Origin: Mesorhizobium muleiense
GTDB taxonomy: Bacteria > Pseudomonadota > Alphaproteobacteria > Rhizobiales > Rhizobiaceae
Direction of reading: 5' to 3'
DNA: 64,000 nucleotides
NCBI RefSeq assembly: GCF_900099905.1
Contig: NZ_FNEE01000024.1
Location: forward strand, 1 to 64,000
Shown here: positions 43,121-51,384 of the stretch, piece by piece
Position numbering within the stretch: the first letter of the stretch is position 1
Layout of the letters: each line of letters opens with the position of its first letter
Made by a program: the position numbers and the translations under genes
The notes under the pieces: generated by a model
Seen by the model: the letters and a program-made list of their open reading frames with translations, nothing else
The model's database searches: none
What the model was told of the DNA's origin: nothing

Positions 43121-45292
43121 CTACCTCTTGAGCCGGTGTGCCCGGAATAAGATCCGGCGGACCGCCTTCCCCGGGTCCCGCACGGTGGTAATAAGCCGCC
43201 TCTGCCACCGCGGCAGTGCCGTCGGATCGTAACCGAACGGCGCGGCCAAGGGCAAGGGCACGTGGTTGTCTATGATATCCAGGGCGATCGCGGTGTTTGG
43301 TCCAGCAAAACGCGACAGGAGTTCGGAACGGATCGCCCGGAGCGCCGACGCGCCCGGCCAGGCGAGGTCGGTGTCCTGGATCGTGCGTTCATGGAGAGCT
43401 TCCGGCAGGGTCGCCGCCGACCAGCCGTCCAGCAGCAGCCGGTTGGCCAGATCCCAGAGATCGTATCCCCTCGGCATTCCGGTTCGGAACGGCGGGTCCG
43501 AACCGAGAGCCCCGGCACGAAAGGCTGTGGCGGGGGTCAGGTCGGGTCCGATGAGCTGATAGGCGGGTTCGGGACACGGGGGTGCGCGGAGTTGCTCACG
43601 CTTGCCCACTTGCAACGTCCAGACGGAGAGGATGGCCGCGTCCGGCCGGGCCTCGAAGGCCAAGCGGATCCTTTCGAGACAGCGCGGCTCCAATCGATCG
43701 TGGCTGTCGAGGAACAGACAGAAGCCTAGGTCGCCGATCCCGCAGATTGCCTCGAATCCGGCATTCCAGGCCGATGCGCCGTCGAGGTCGGGCCTGTCGA
43801 GGACGAGGACCTCGGTGTGATCCGGGCAGCTGTTCGCCGGGCCGGATCCGTCCCTGCAAACGAGGACGATCACGCTCGCCATCGCCGTCTGGGCGGCGAG
43901 CGACGCAACGACGTCTCGCGCCGCCATGAGATGGGACGTCCGGACCACGATTCCTGCCCGGCCCCCAGGTCGCGCTTCCGCGGCCAGCGATCGAGCCGCC
44001 ACGGGAAGCAGCGGCGAACGTGCGAGGGCACACGACTTTCGTGCGCCCCGAGCCGCCACATCAGACCGGAATCGGACATGACGCTCGACCGTCGCCGCAT
44101 TGTCGCAAAGGTCGCGGACCGACGCGGCAGCAGCCAGTCCCATCGAGGCCTTGGTTTCCGGCGGTGTCGCGAGGCACCGGCGAAGAGCCTCCGCCAGCGA
44201 GTCGACCATGCCCGTCACCCCGGTGTCGCGGGCAAGCCAGCCGCTGCGGCCGTCCTCGATCATTTCGACCATCCCGCCGAACCGCGTGGCGATCACGGGC
44301 AGCCCCGACCCCATGGCCTCCACGCACACGTTCGGGAAGTTTTCCCACCGGGATGGGACGACCGCCGATCGCGCCGCGGCCAGATGGCGCTTGAGCTCCT
44401 CCCGGGGCTTCGATCCGTGGAACCGGAATCGAGTCCGATCGGCGCGATCGAGACGCCTCGTGAGCGTCGCCTGGAGATTGAACGTGTCTGCGCCGACAAA
44501 GTCGAAGCGCACGTCACGATCCTCGCGGGCCACCCTTGCGGCCGCCTGGACCCATTCGACGATTCCCTTGCGAGGCTCAAGCCGCCCGATGAAGCAGATC
44601 GAGCCTGACGTCCAGACCGCGGGCTCCCGCGGAAGAGGCTCGACTGATCCGACCGGAAGCGGAATGACCTCGATCGCGTTCCGCGGGACATCGAAGGCTC
44701 GGGCGCACTGGTCGGCATAGGTCCGGCTCGGACAGAGGAGGCCGTCCGCGGCACGGACGCAGTACTCCTCCATGCGCTTCATCAGAGTGTTGCAGGGCGT
44801 GGACGGCACGCCGTTGTAGTACTGGATGAATTGCGTCGCGGAGTGCAGATGGACGATGCAGGGAGGCGCCTTCTTCGACCCCATTCCGAGCGCGCGGCGC
44901 AGCATGAGATAGTAGACGGGTGCCTCCCATTCCTGTCCCTCGACTACGTCGATTCCTTCGTCGTCGATCAGTTGCTCCGCAAGCAGGGCTGCATGCCAGG
45001 CGAACCACTGGTATGGAAAATCGCTGTTCTTCAGACCCTTGAGTTCCCGCCCGCGCCGGTCCGGGTCCCGTACGCCCGCTGGGAGGTCGTCTTCGCCGAT
45101 CCGGTGGATGACCAGCCGTCCGTCGCACCGGACCTCCGTCTGGGCAGGCGCCCCGGACCAGCGTTCGCCGATCACATGGACGACCTCTCCGCGCTCGGCC
45201 AGCAGTCTCGAAATATTCGCGACATAGGTGCCGATTCCGCCAGGCGCGTAGGCGGCGGGGGGAAATTCCCGGCTCACGATCAGGTGCTTCAT
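43121..45292 (-). CDS. Two-domain glycosyltransferase: GT4 fused to GT2-like domain
   Basis: This 723-residue protein has an N-terminal GT4 (residues about 1-400), opening HLIVSREFPPAAYAPGGIGTYVANISRLL, with donor site RWENFPNVCVEAMGSGLPVIATRFGG. The C-terminal part (about 430-720) is a divergent GT2-like domain with SVIVLVCRDGSG, NAGFEAICG and FLDSHDRLEPRCLE in the place of the DxD site. Fusions like this add two sugars in sequence. The ATG at 45292 overlaps the upstream stop (ATGA). Whether the GT2-like half is active is not certain, as its motifs are weak. Confidence 0.82.
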   Translation of the reverse strand: MKHLIVSREFPPAAYAPGGIGTYVANISRLLAERGEVVHVIGERWSGAPAQTEVRCDGRLVIHRIGEDDLPAGVRDPDRRGRELKGLKNSDFPYQWFAWHAALLAEQLIDDEGIDVVEGQEWEAPVYYLMLRRALGMGSKKAPPCIVHLHSATQFIQYYNGVPSTPCNTLMKRMEEYCVRAADGLLCPSRTYADQCARAFDVPRNAIEVIPLPVGSVEPLPREPAVWTSGSICFIGRLEPRKGIVEWVQAAARVAREDRDVRFDFVGADTFNLQATLTRRLDRADRTRFRFHGSKPREELKRHLAAARSAVVPSRWENFPNVCVEAMGSGLPVIATRFGGMVEMIEDGRSGWLARDTGVTGMVDSLAEALRRCLATPPETKASMGLAAAASVRDLCDNAATVERHVRFRSDVAARGARKSCALARSPLLPVAARSLAAEARPGGRAGIVVRTSHLMAARDVVASLAAQTAMASVIVLVCRDGSGPANSCPDHTEVLVLDRPDLDGASAWNAGFEAICGIGDLGFCLFLDSHDRLEPRCLERIRLAFEARPDAAILSVWTLQVGKREQLRAPPCPEPAYQLIGPDLTPATAFRAGALGSDPPFRTGMPRGYDLWDLANRLLLDGWSAATLPEALHERTIQDTDLAWPGASALRAIRSELLSRFAGPNTAIALDIIDNHVPLPLAAPFGYDPTALPRWQRRLITTVRDPGKAVRRILFRAHRLKR

Positions 45293-46176
45293 GCAGCGCG
45301 CCCCGACCGGATAATCCGCCGGCACACTGGCTCGAGAGCGGCGGCTGCGTCTTCGTGCATCTCGGGGCTCGGGTAATACCAGTTCTCCGGCCAGGGAGCA
45401 GACGTCCAAGGGTCCGAGATCATTATCCTCTCGCCGCTGAACCGGTCGAACAGAGTCTGCGGCAGGCCCCGCGGTCCGACGCATGCGACGTAGTCGTCGC
45501 ACATGCGTCTGATGGTCGCGATCATATCGGCGTTGACCAGTTGCGGGTAACTCGAGAACAACCGTTGCACGTTGCGGTAATCGTCTCGGTAAGCCGGTTC
45601 TCTTTCTGAAAACCAGAACAGTATCTTCGGAACTTTTATAAGCGAGAACAGGGTTTCATAGCTGTGACACCAGCTGGACCGTGTCTCCTGAACGATGCGC
45701 CTGAGGTACCACTTCCAGTGCGTCTTCAGGAGGTCTGCGTAGGCTTCGTCGCAGCCGATCAATACCCCGTCGCTGCGGCGGCGGTAGTGTCCGACCCCTT
45801 GGCTCTCGAACAGCGAATTGCCCTCCGATCGTGCGGACATCGCCTGAACGACGACGAAGCAGGCCTCGTTGAGGTATTTCGCCAGCGCGTCCTTCATCAG
45901 GCAGAAATACAGGGCCCCTGCTCCCCCGTGGCTGATGTTCAGGATGGGCAGCCCGAGCCGCTCGCCCAGCAGTGTGGGATAGGGCTTCTGACAGAACCGG
46001 CCGAACGTCTGCGCCGCTCCCAGGAACACCGCGTATTCCCCTCTGCGCAGTTCGTCCGGTCGCGGCCCCCGGATGCAGAGCGGGCGGTGGGTCGACGGGT
46101 CGACGAGGCGTTCATCGAGGCAAAAGGTCTGGTAGTCGATGACTCGCCAGTCCGGCTCCTGGTATTCCGCCGCCAT
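45289..46176 (-). CDS. DUF6473-like protein
   Basis: This 295-residue protein contains VIDYQTFCLDERLVDPST, FRGP-like CIRGPRPDEL, YAVFLGAAQTFGRFCQKPYPTLLGERLGLPILNISHGGAG and CFVVVQAMSARSEGNSLFES. This layout, with an FLGxxxTFG loop and ILNxxHGGAG, resembles the DUF6473 family, which often sits beside sulfotransferases and glycosyltransferases and may be a hydrolase of the SGNH kind. No function is established. It lies between the sulfotransferase (19 bp gap) and the fusion glycosyltransferase (4-base overlap), so it is part of the block 2 pathway. Confidence 0.65.
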   Translation of the reverse strand: MAAEYQEPDWRVIDYQTFCLDERLVDPSTHRPLCIRGPRPDELRRGEYAVFLGAAQTFGRFCQKPYPTLLGERLGLPILNISHGGAGALYFCLMKDALAKYLNEACFVVVQAMSARSEGNSLFESQGVGHYRRRSDGVLIGCDEAYADLLKTHWKWYLRRIVQETRSSWCHSYETLFSLIKVPKILFWFSEREPAYRDDYRNVQRLFSSYPQLVNADMIATIRRMCDDYVACVGPRGLPQTLFDRFSGERIMISDPWTSAPWPENWYYPSPEMHEDAAAALEPVCRRIIRSGRAA

Positions 46177-46195
46177 TTCCCAGAGCGTCCTCTCA

Positions 46196-47056
46196 CTAAA
46201 TGATCTTGTTCCCGTCGGGGTCGACTTCGCAGAACGCGCCCCATTCGGAATTCCGAAACGCCGCGCGGAGCTCCGAGAAGTTGGTGATCGCCTCCGAAAG
46301 CGGGACGGTTCTCTGCCTCACCAGCCTGGTGCTCGATCCGGGTTCGGCGCGGACCTCGAGGAAATCCAAGGTCCGCCCCATCTCCGCCTCCTGCGCCCGC
46401 ACCAAGTCTTCATAGTAGATGTTGAGCTTTTGATGATCCCTGAACAGCGCGTCGCATTCCCGCTCGTGGCGCCGGACCTGCTCGAAGTGTTTCCGGCATT
46501 CCTCCGAATCCAGCCGGATAGGGTCGACCGTCCCGGCTGTTTTCCTGGTCGCCGACCATACCTGAGTCTTGTGCGCCAATTTCAGCGAAACGAACTGCGC
46601 GAGAATGTTCCTGCGCATCAGGTGAATGATCCTGATCTTCCCGTCGCCGACAATCAGCTTCCATGCGTCAGAGAACGGGGCTTCCTGCGCGTGGTAGTAG
46701 AACAGCTTGAAGCCGACCGCACGGACGACGCGCGGCCGGGGGCCGAAGACGACGTCGTCGATGAAGGCCTGCGGGTCGGTTCGGTATCGGGACAGAAAGC
46801 GTCTATCGTAGGATCCGCCGAAGGGGCGGATGTCCCATCCGATCGCCTCGGGGGTCCGGAACAATTCGCCGAACGCGAGGACCTGACTGTTGCTGTTGAG
46901 GAGTTCCAGAAGCATCGTGGAGCCCGTCCGGGCGATGCCGACGATGACGAATTTCGTATAGTCGCGATGACCACCGATCGACCGCAGATCGAGGAGGGCC
47001 CTGTCCAGCCAGTCCTGGGCCGGCTGCGGCAGCCCGGCAGGCCGAAGCCACTTCAT
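46196..47056 (-). CDS. Sulfotransferase family protein
   Basis: This 286-residue protein has the PAPS 5'-phosphosulfate loop in FVIVGIARTGSTMLLELLNSN (residues about 36-56), and KIRIIHLMRRNILAQFVSLKLA, in which Arg and Ser typically bind the 3'-phosphate. It resembles the Stf0/sulfotransferase 3 group that sulfates sugars such as trehalose or Nod-factor-like glycans. It starts at ATG with its stop 19 bp before the DUF6473-like gene and overlaps the exporter gene by four bases. It suggests that the block 2 product is a sulfated glycan. Confidence 0.85.
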   Translation of the reverse strand: MKWLRPAGLPQPAQDWLDRALLDLRSIGGHRDYTKFVIVGIARTGSTMLLELLNSNSQVLAFGELFRTPEAIGWDIRPFGGSYDRRFLSRYRTDPQAFIDDVVFGPRPRVVRAVGFKLFYYHAQEAPFSDAWKLIVGDGKIRIIHLMRRNILAQFVSLKLAHKTQVWSATRKTAGTVDPIRLDSEECRKHFEQVRRHERECDALFRDHQKLNIYYEDLVRAQEAEMGRTLDFLEVRAEPGSSTRLVRQRTVPLSEAITNFSELRAAFRNSEWGAFCEVDPDGNKII

Positions 47057-48942
47057 GCCGCCCCCTCCCGGTCGCCCCGGATATCCTCCGGGACCGTCTC
47101 GCTGCGCTGCGCGGCGAAGAGGCTGGCGAACGGACCGGCGCTGTCGATAAGCGAGCCTGGCGTTCCACTCTCCACCACGCGCCCGTCCTCCAGCATGACC
47201 ACCAGGTCCGCATGGAGGACGGATTCGATCCTGTGGGAGACGAAGATCACAGTCCGGGAGCGGGCAAAGGACTTCAGGAAAACCTGCAGTTCGTCTTCCG
47301 TGCGTCTGTCGAGGGCATTGGTGGCCTCGTCCAGCAGCAGGATCTCGGGGTCGCGGACCAGCGCGCGGGCGAGCGCAATCCGCTGGCGCTGGCCGCCGGA
47401 GATCTGCGTCCCCCGTTCGCCGACGACCGTGTCGTAGCCCGAAGGGAGATGCCTGATGAACTCGTCGGCGCGGGCGAGGCGCGCCGCCTCAATGACGGCG
47501 GCGTTCGAAACCCCGTCTGCGCCGAACCGGATGTTCGCACCGATCGTGTCGTCGAAGACGTAGGGATCCTGGTCCACGACAGAGATTCGCGACCGCCAGC
47601 TCTTCAGGTCAATTTTCGACAGCGGTGTCGCGTCGACCAGGACGGCGCCCCGGGTCGGACGCTGGAATCCAAGAAGCACGTCGAGGAGCGTAGATTTCCC
47701 CGATCCGGAGGGCCCGACGATCGCCACCATCGTGCCCCGCTTGACTGTGAGGGACACGTCGGAGAGGACTGGACGGCTTGTTCCAGGATACTGCAGCGTG
47801 AGGTCCCTCACCTGAATGCCGTCCCGCAACGCGGTGAATGGCGCCCCGCCGTCAGGTGTGGAGGGCGCTCGGCTCGCCGCGAGCGCTTCACCCACGGCGA
47901 CCACCGACCCATGGTGGCTAAGGAGATTGGCCTGCGCGGAAACGAGCGCGAGGATCCTGGGTTGCAGGCGCAGGAGGATCGCCAGGAACCCGACCAGCGT
48001 GCCCAGCCCGACGCCGGTATTGCTGACGAGAACAGCGATCACGGCGATCGCCGCCGATACGAGAACTTCGGTGACCGGGGCCGTGCCGGCCGAGATCAGC
48101 GCCATCCTGAGAAAGCGGCGGCGCACCAGATCCGAGCTCTTTTGGAACCGGAGGACTTCGGCCACGGAACGACCGCAGATGTGGATCGTGCGTAGCGCGT
48201 TCAATGACGACCAGGTCTGTTGAGCCAGCGCCTCGTTCGCGGCCAGGGCCACGCGGCTCATCCGCTTCACGCGCATGTTGATAAGATGGACCAGGGGCGG
48301 GATCAGGGCCGTACAGGCGAGAGCGACGGCTGAGAGTTGCCAGGACAGGAGGAAGAGCAGGGTCAGGAAGACAACTATCGTGGAAGTGCTGGTGACGATT
48401 GTGAACAGGCTGTTGATCGCGTCCGTGGCACGCCACGTCTCGGTCGTGAGGACGTTCAGGAACCGTCCAACCCGCTCGCGCTCGAGTTCGGCAAGGGGGC
48501 GATTCAGGATCGACCGGAATACGCCGATGCGGAGCGCATGACTGAGCCGACCGTAGAAGACGCAGAGGACCGCCACGTTGAGGTAGCTGATAGCGTTCTT
48601 CAGGATCAGTGCCCCGATAATAGCGACCAGCGCCGCGATGAGCGGCGAAGATACCGGCACGAAACTCAGGACCCATAGGACGAGGTCGATGGCGGGACCC
48701 TTCGACTGGACCCCGCCACCCCCCTGCAGGGCGTCGATCAGGGGAATGATAAGGGCAAGGCTGATGCCCTCGAAAAGCGACGAAAGCACGGCCAGCACGG
48801 CCATGATCGGCAGGAACCAGAAATGCCCCTCGGCCATGTTCGCTAGATGCCGGACACTGCGGATCTCGCGCTGGGTGCCGAGTATCTCGGGCGACAGCGA
48901 TGTCACACGAACGGACCGTCCTTGCGACACGTCATGCGACAT
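47053..48942 (-). CDS. ABC exporter, MsbA/PglK-like (membrane plus ATPase domain)
   Basis: This half-size exporter of about 629 residues has six membrane helices (about 40-330) and an ATPase with Walker A GPSGSGKST, signature ISGGQRQRIALARAL, Walker B ILLLDEATNALD and H-loop VSHRIE. Its layout is close to the block 1 exporter at 34461 but the sequence is distant. No peptidase C39 domain is present, so a glycolipid or glycan is more likely cargo than a peptide. I chose the ATG at 48942, overlapping the radical-SAM stop by 11 bases. It probably flips the block 2 product. Confidence 0.88.
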   Translation of the reverse strand: MSHDVSQGRSVRVTSLSPEILGTQREIRSVRHLANMAEGHFWFLPIMAVLAVLSSLFEGISLALIIPLIDALQGGGGVQSKGPAIDLVLWVLSFVPVSSPLIAALVAIIGALILKNAISYLNVAVLCVFYGRLSHALRIGVFRSILNRPLAELERERVGRFLNVLTTETWRATDAINSLFTIVTSTSTIVVFLTLLFLLSWQLSAVALACTALIPPLVHLINMRVKRMSRVALAANEALAQQTWSSLNALRTIHICGRSVAEVLRFQKSSDLVRRRFLRMALISAGTAPVTEVLVSAAIAVIAVLVSNTGVGLGTLVGFLAILLRLQPRILALVSAQANLLSHHGSVVAVGEALAASRAPSTPDGGAPFTALRDGIQVRDLTLQYPGTSRPVLSDVSLTVKRGTMVAIVGPSGSGKSTLLDVLLGFQRPTRGAVLVDATPLSKIDLKSWRSRISVVDQDPYVFDDTIGANIRFGADGVSNAAVIEAARLARADEFIRHLPSGYDTVVGERGTQISGGQRQRIALARALVRDPEILLLDEATNALDRRTEDELQVFLKSFARSRTVIFVSHRIESVLHADLVVMLEDGRVVESGTPGSLIDSAGPFASLFAAQRSETVPEDIRGDREGAA

Positions 48943-50164
48943 GGCTGCGGCCACGCGGCGCCGCCTCACGCGCGAGATCCGACAGGTTCGACAAATAGAC
49001 CTCCGGCGCGTCCAGTCTCGGATCGGTCAGTATGTCGAGGAAGTCTTCGTGCTCGGGATGGGCCGGGAAATGGACCGCGCGGGCGGCGAACTCCTCGGTC
49101 GTGAAGGTCCCCCAATCCAGGAGGCGATGAAAGCTCACCCGGTCGGCATGGAAGCGCCTTCCGAGCGCGAGGAAATCCGGCATCTCGCGATAATTGTTGC
49201 TTTGGACGGTCATGTGGAACTCGAGGTGATCCAGCGGACCGTTCACACGTAGTCCCCCGATCATTTCCAAACGGTTCAGCAAAATCTTGAAATCGCCGCC
49301 TCGCCTGTTGACCTTGTAGGTCTCCGGCCTGGCCGCATCGATGGAAATCGTAGCGCCCCGCACCAGCTCCCGCGTCGATGCCGGGATCGACTCCCAGATG
49401 CGCTTCGTCCAGAGCAGACCGTTCGTGTGAAGATGGATCCGCTCGAGCTTCGGCATCCGGGCGCGATCCATCGTCTGCAGCCACTGCCGGAAGAAGGGGC
49501 TGCCAAAGGGGTCCCCGGATCCGGTGATGTAGAGGAGCCGCGCGTCGGCGAGCGCTTGCGTCTCGAGCCGCTCCTGGATGTTCACGATAGCAACCGCGTG
49601 ATCATTCTCCATGATGATCTGATTGCGGCAGGTGGGGCACGAGAGATTGCAGGACTGGTCGAAGCAGCAAATGATGTCGCTAGGCCCGTAGGGAAGGACT
49701 ACCTTCTCTTCCAAGATCACCTCGAGCAGCTCCGGATCAGTCACGTTCTCGATGCGCTGGACGGGGCCATCGATGCGCTGCAGGTAGGGGCAGGCCTGCG
49801 TCTTGCAGTATCGGAACGAGTTGTCGAGGATCGAGCGCCGTATCGCCTGGGCATCCTTGCTGTTCCAGACTTCCTCGACCGGCTTTTCCGCCATGTTGCC
49901 GATGGAGCGTGTGATCCAGCTCTGGCAGCAGAAGAACACGTCGCCGCGTTCGCCTCCCCCGCCGAGCACCTCGAAGCGCTTGAACGGCTGCGAGCAGAAC
50001 AGCCTCTCGGAATTTGTCGGGCGACCCCGCTGCGGCACCAAACCGGCGGGGGCGATCAGGCTAGCCGCCTTGCGAAAAAGGTTATCCAGCATGCGACCCT
50101 GCTGCGGCACCAAATCGGCAGGGGCGATCAGGCTAGCCGCCTTGCGAAAAAGGTTATCCAGCAT
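48932..50164 (-). CDS. Radical SAM protein with N-terminal SPASM-like segment
   Basis: This 410-residue protein opens with two tandem copies of a 24-residue segment (MLDNLFRKAASLIAPA...). Then comes a cysteine-rich stretch: LFCSQPFKRFEV, VFFCCQSWITRSIGNM, EVWNSKDAQAIRRSIL and YCKTQACPYL. That is the pattern of a SPASM auxiliary iron-sulfur domain, but placed before the radical SAM core. The core has CNLSCPTC (CxxxCxxC) near residue 180, ITGSGDPFGS and HTNGLLW. SPASM enzymes modify peptides, sugars or other substrates by radical chemistry. It starts the exporter-sulfotransferase part of block 2. The substrate is unknown. Confidence 0.82.
   Translation of the reverse strand: MLDNLFRKAASLIAPADLVPQQGRMLDNLFRKAASLIAPAGLVPQRGRPTNSERLFCSQPFKRFEVLGGGGERGDVFFCCQSWITRSIGNMAEKPVEEVWNSKDAQAIRRSILDNSFRYCKTQACPYLQRIDGPVQRIENVTDPELLEVILEEKVVLPYGPSDIICCFDQSCNLSCPTCRNQIIMENDHAVAIVNIQERLETQALADARLLYITGSGDPFGSPFFRQWLQTMDRARMPKLERIHLHTNGLLWTKRIWESIPASTRELVRGATISIDAARPETYKVNRRGGDFKILLNRLEMIGGLRVNGPLDHLEFHMTVQSNNYREMPDFLALGRRFHADRVSFHRLLDWGTFTTEEFAARAVHFPAHPEHEDFLDILTDPRLDAPEVYLSNLSDLAREAAPRGRSHVA
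50021..50164 (-). repeat. 72-base tandem duplication at the start of the radical SAM gene
   Basis: Bases 50093-50164 and 50021-50092 are near-identical 72-base units, each encoding MLDNLFRKAASLIAPA followed by a variable tail (DLVPQQGR and GLVPQRGR). The unit is a multiple of three, so it keeps the frame. Each unit begins with ATG, but only the outer start has a ribosome site (GGAGG), so both units are probably translated. It looks recent because few bases differ. Confidence 0.9.
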
Positions 50165-50212
50165 GATGCCTCCACCAATCTTCGAGGAAGGCGGGTCTCA
50201 GAAATGACCCTG

Positions 50213-51079
50213 CTAGTCTTTCTCGCGAGATCGCAACCAAGTGATAAACGGGAATGATTGCTTCTGCAATCTTCGCTCCCGCTCAGCTTTTTTTTTGACC
50301 ATATCGAGGTGTGGTTTGTTGATCTTTTGATCGGCCCAGTCCCAGAGATTCTCCCTAGCCCCGACCCGCCGAAAGAACGCCGTCACCTGAAACGCCTGGA
50401 CAAGCTCCCAATCGTCTTCGCTCAGCAAGAAGTCGTAGAGTATGCGCACCGACGGCATGATGAAGTCGTCAATCGCCAGCATACCCCCGACCGGAACCCT
50501 CTCCTGGGTATAATACCAATCCAGTATCGGAAAGGGAAACCGGTGTGCTCCGTCTATGAAGACGAAATCCAAACGATCGGGAATGCCCCTCCCCGCCGGC
50601 AACGCGGTATCCGAGCTCTCCAATACGAATTTGAGGTCGCGTTCGATCCCAAGTCCGTCAAGATATTTTTCTATTCTTTCCGCCTGTGCTGCATCGGGCG
50701 TCACAGCAACATGGTGTGTGCCGGCGATGACGAACGCGGCCGTGGTCTGGCCCGCTCCGGTCTCCAACGTCGACATCCCCGGCTCGAGCTGCTCGACCAG
50801 GAAGCGCAGCACGGCAGGCGCAACCGACCAGTTGGCCGGTCGCCCGTCAGGCCACGCGTGGAAGCTCGGCCGGTCCGCTAGGAGGGTCTCGATCGCACCT
50901 TCCATCTGAGGGTCCAGTCCTCCTACGACCGTATTGTCTACGACCGTATTGTCTTCCGCCCGACTTAAGAAAATGCGTAGCCGTTCGGTGGCAATCAAGC
51001 CCCCGCCACCGAGAGTAGAGGCGGAGGTTCTCCATCCGGCCGCAAACCTGGATTGATAGTGCAGATCCTCGTAGAACAT
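50213..51079 (-). CDS. Class I SAM-dependent methyltransferase-like protein
   Basis: This 288-residue protein has a methyltransferase core from about residue 90: GMSTLETGAGQTTAAFVIAG is motif I, VAVTPDAAQAERIEKYL motif II, and RLDFVFIDGAHRFPFPILDWYY motif III, of the Methyltransf_24 kind often found with glycosyltransferases. It is likely a glycan or lipid methylase. A 15-base tandem repeat lies in its N-terminal part (DNTVVDNTVV). Base composition is lower in GC than the neighbouring genes. The ATG at 51079 follows a TTG; the start could also be internal at MEGAIETLLADR. Confidence 0.78.
   Translation of the reverse strand: MFYEDLHYQSRFAAGWRTSASTLGGGGLIATERLRIFLSRAEDNTVVDNTVVGGLDPQMEGAIETLLADRPSFHAWPDGRPANWSVAPAVLRFLVEQLEPGMSTLETGAGQTTAAFVIAGTHHVAVTPDAAQAERIEKYLDGLGIERDLKFVLESSDTALPAGRGIPDRLDFVFIDGAHRFPFPILDWYYTQERVPVGGMLAIDDFIMPSVRILYDFLLSEDDWELVQAFQVTAFFRRVGARENLWDWADQKINKPHLDMVKKKAERERRLQKQSFPFITWLRSREKD
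50923..50952 (-). repeat. 15-base tandem repeat in methyltransferase gene
   Basis: The 15-base unit (plus strand CTACGACCGTATTGT) occurs twice in direct tandem and adds DNTVV to the protein a second time. It keeps the frame. It lies before the methyltransferase core in what looks like a variable N-terminal region. Confidence 0.85.
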
Positions 51080-51384
51080 CAAGGAGTTGCAGCAACTCGT
51101 CTAAACTTGCTTTGCGAAGCAGCCTTTTACTAAACCCAACTGATGCCGCAGTGTAATCTGAGGGGACGAATGTTTGCAACCCGCTGGCGCTCCAATTAAC
51201 AATTCGTGAACGGCAACCACATTTGGGTGATATCAACTCGTTACATTTTACGCTCCTTGGGCCGGTTGCGCTATCTAGCGCGGCATCGCGTCCATTCTCT
51301 CTCGGCGTTCGGGAAGGATGGCGATGTGCAAGGAACAACCGCGAGATCAGCCGAGGACGCGCTGACAGCCCGCTATATTGGTGA

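Noticed and set aside
34461..48942. Blocks 1 and 2 as simple copies of each other
   Set aside because: Both have an MsbA-like exporter and GT2 genes, but the proteins are too different and the gene contents do not match. Only the edges look duplicated.
41078..51079. Block 2 as a ribosomally made peptide (RiPP) cluster
   Set aside because: The SPASM radical SAM protein and ABC exporter suggest it, but I found no short precursor gene, no RRE domain and no C39 peptidase, while glycosyltransferases dominate.
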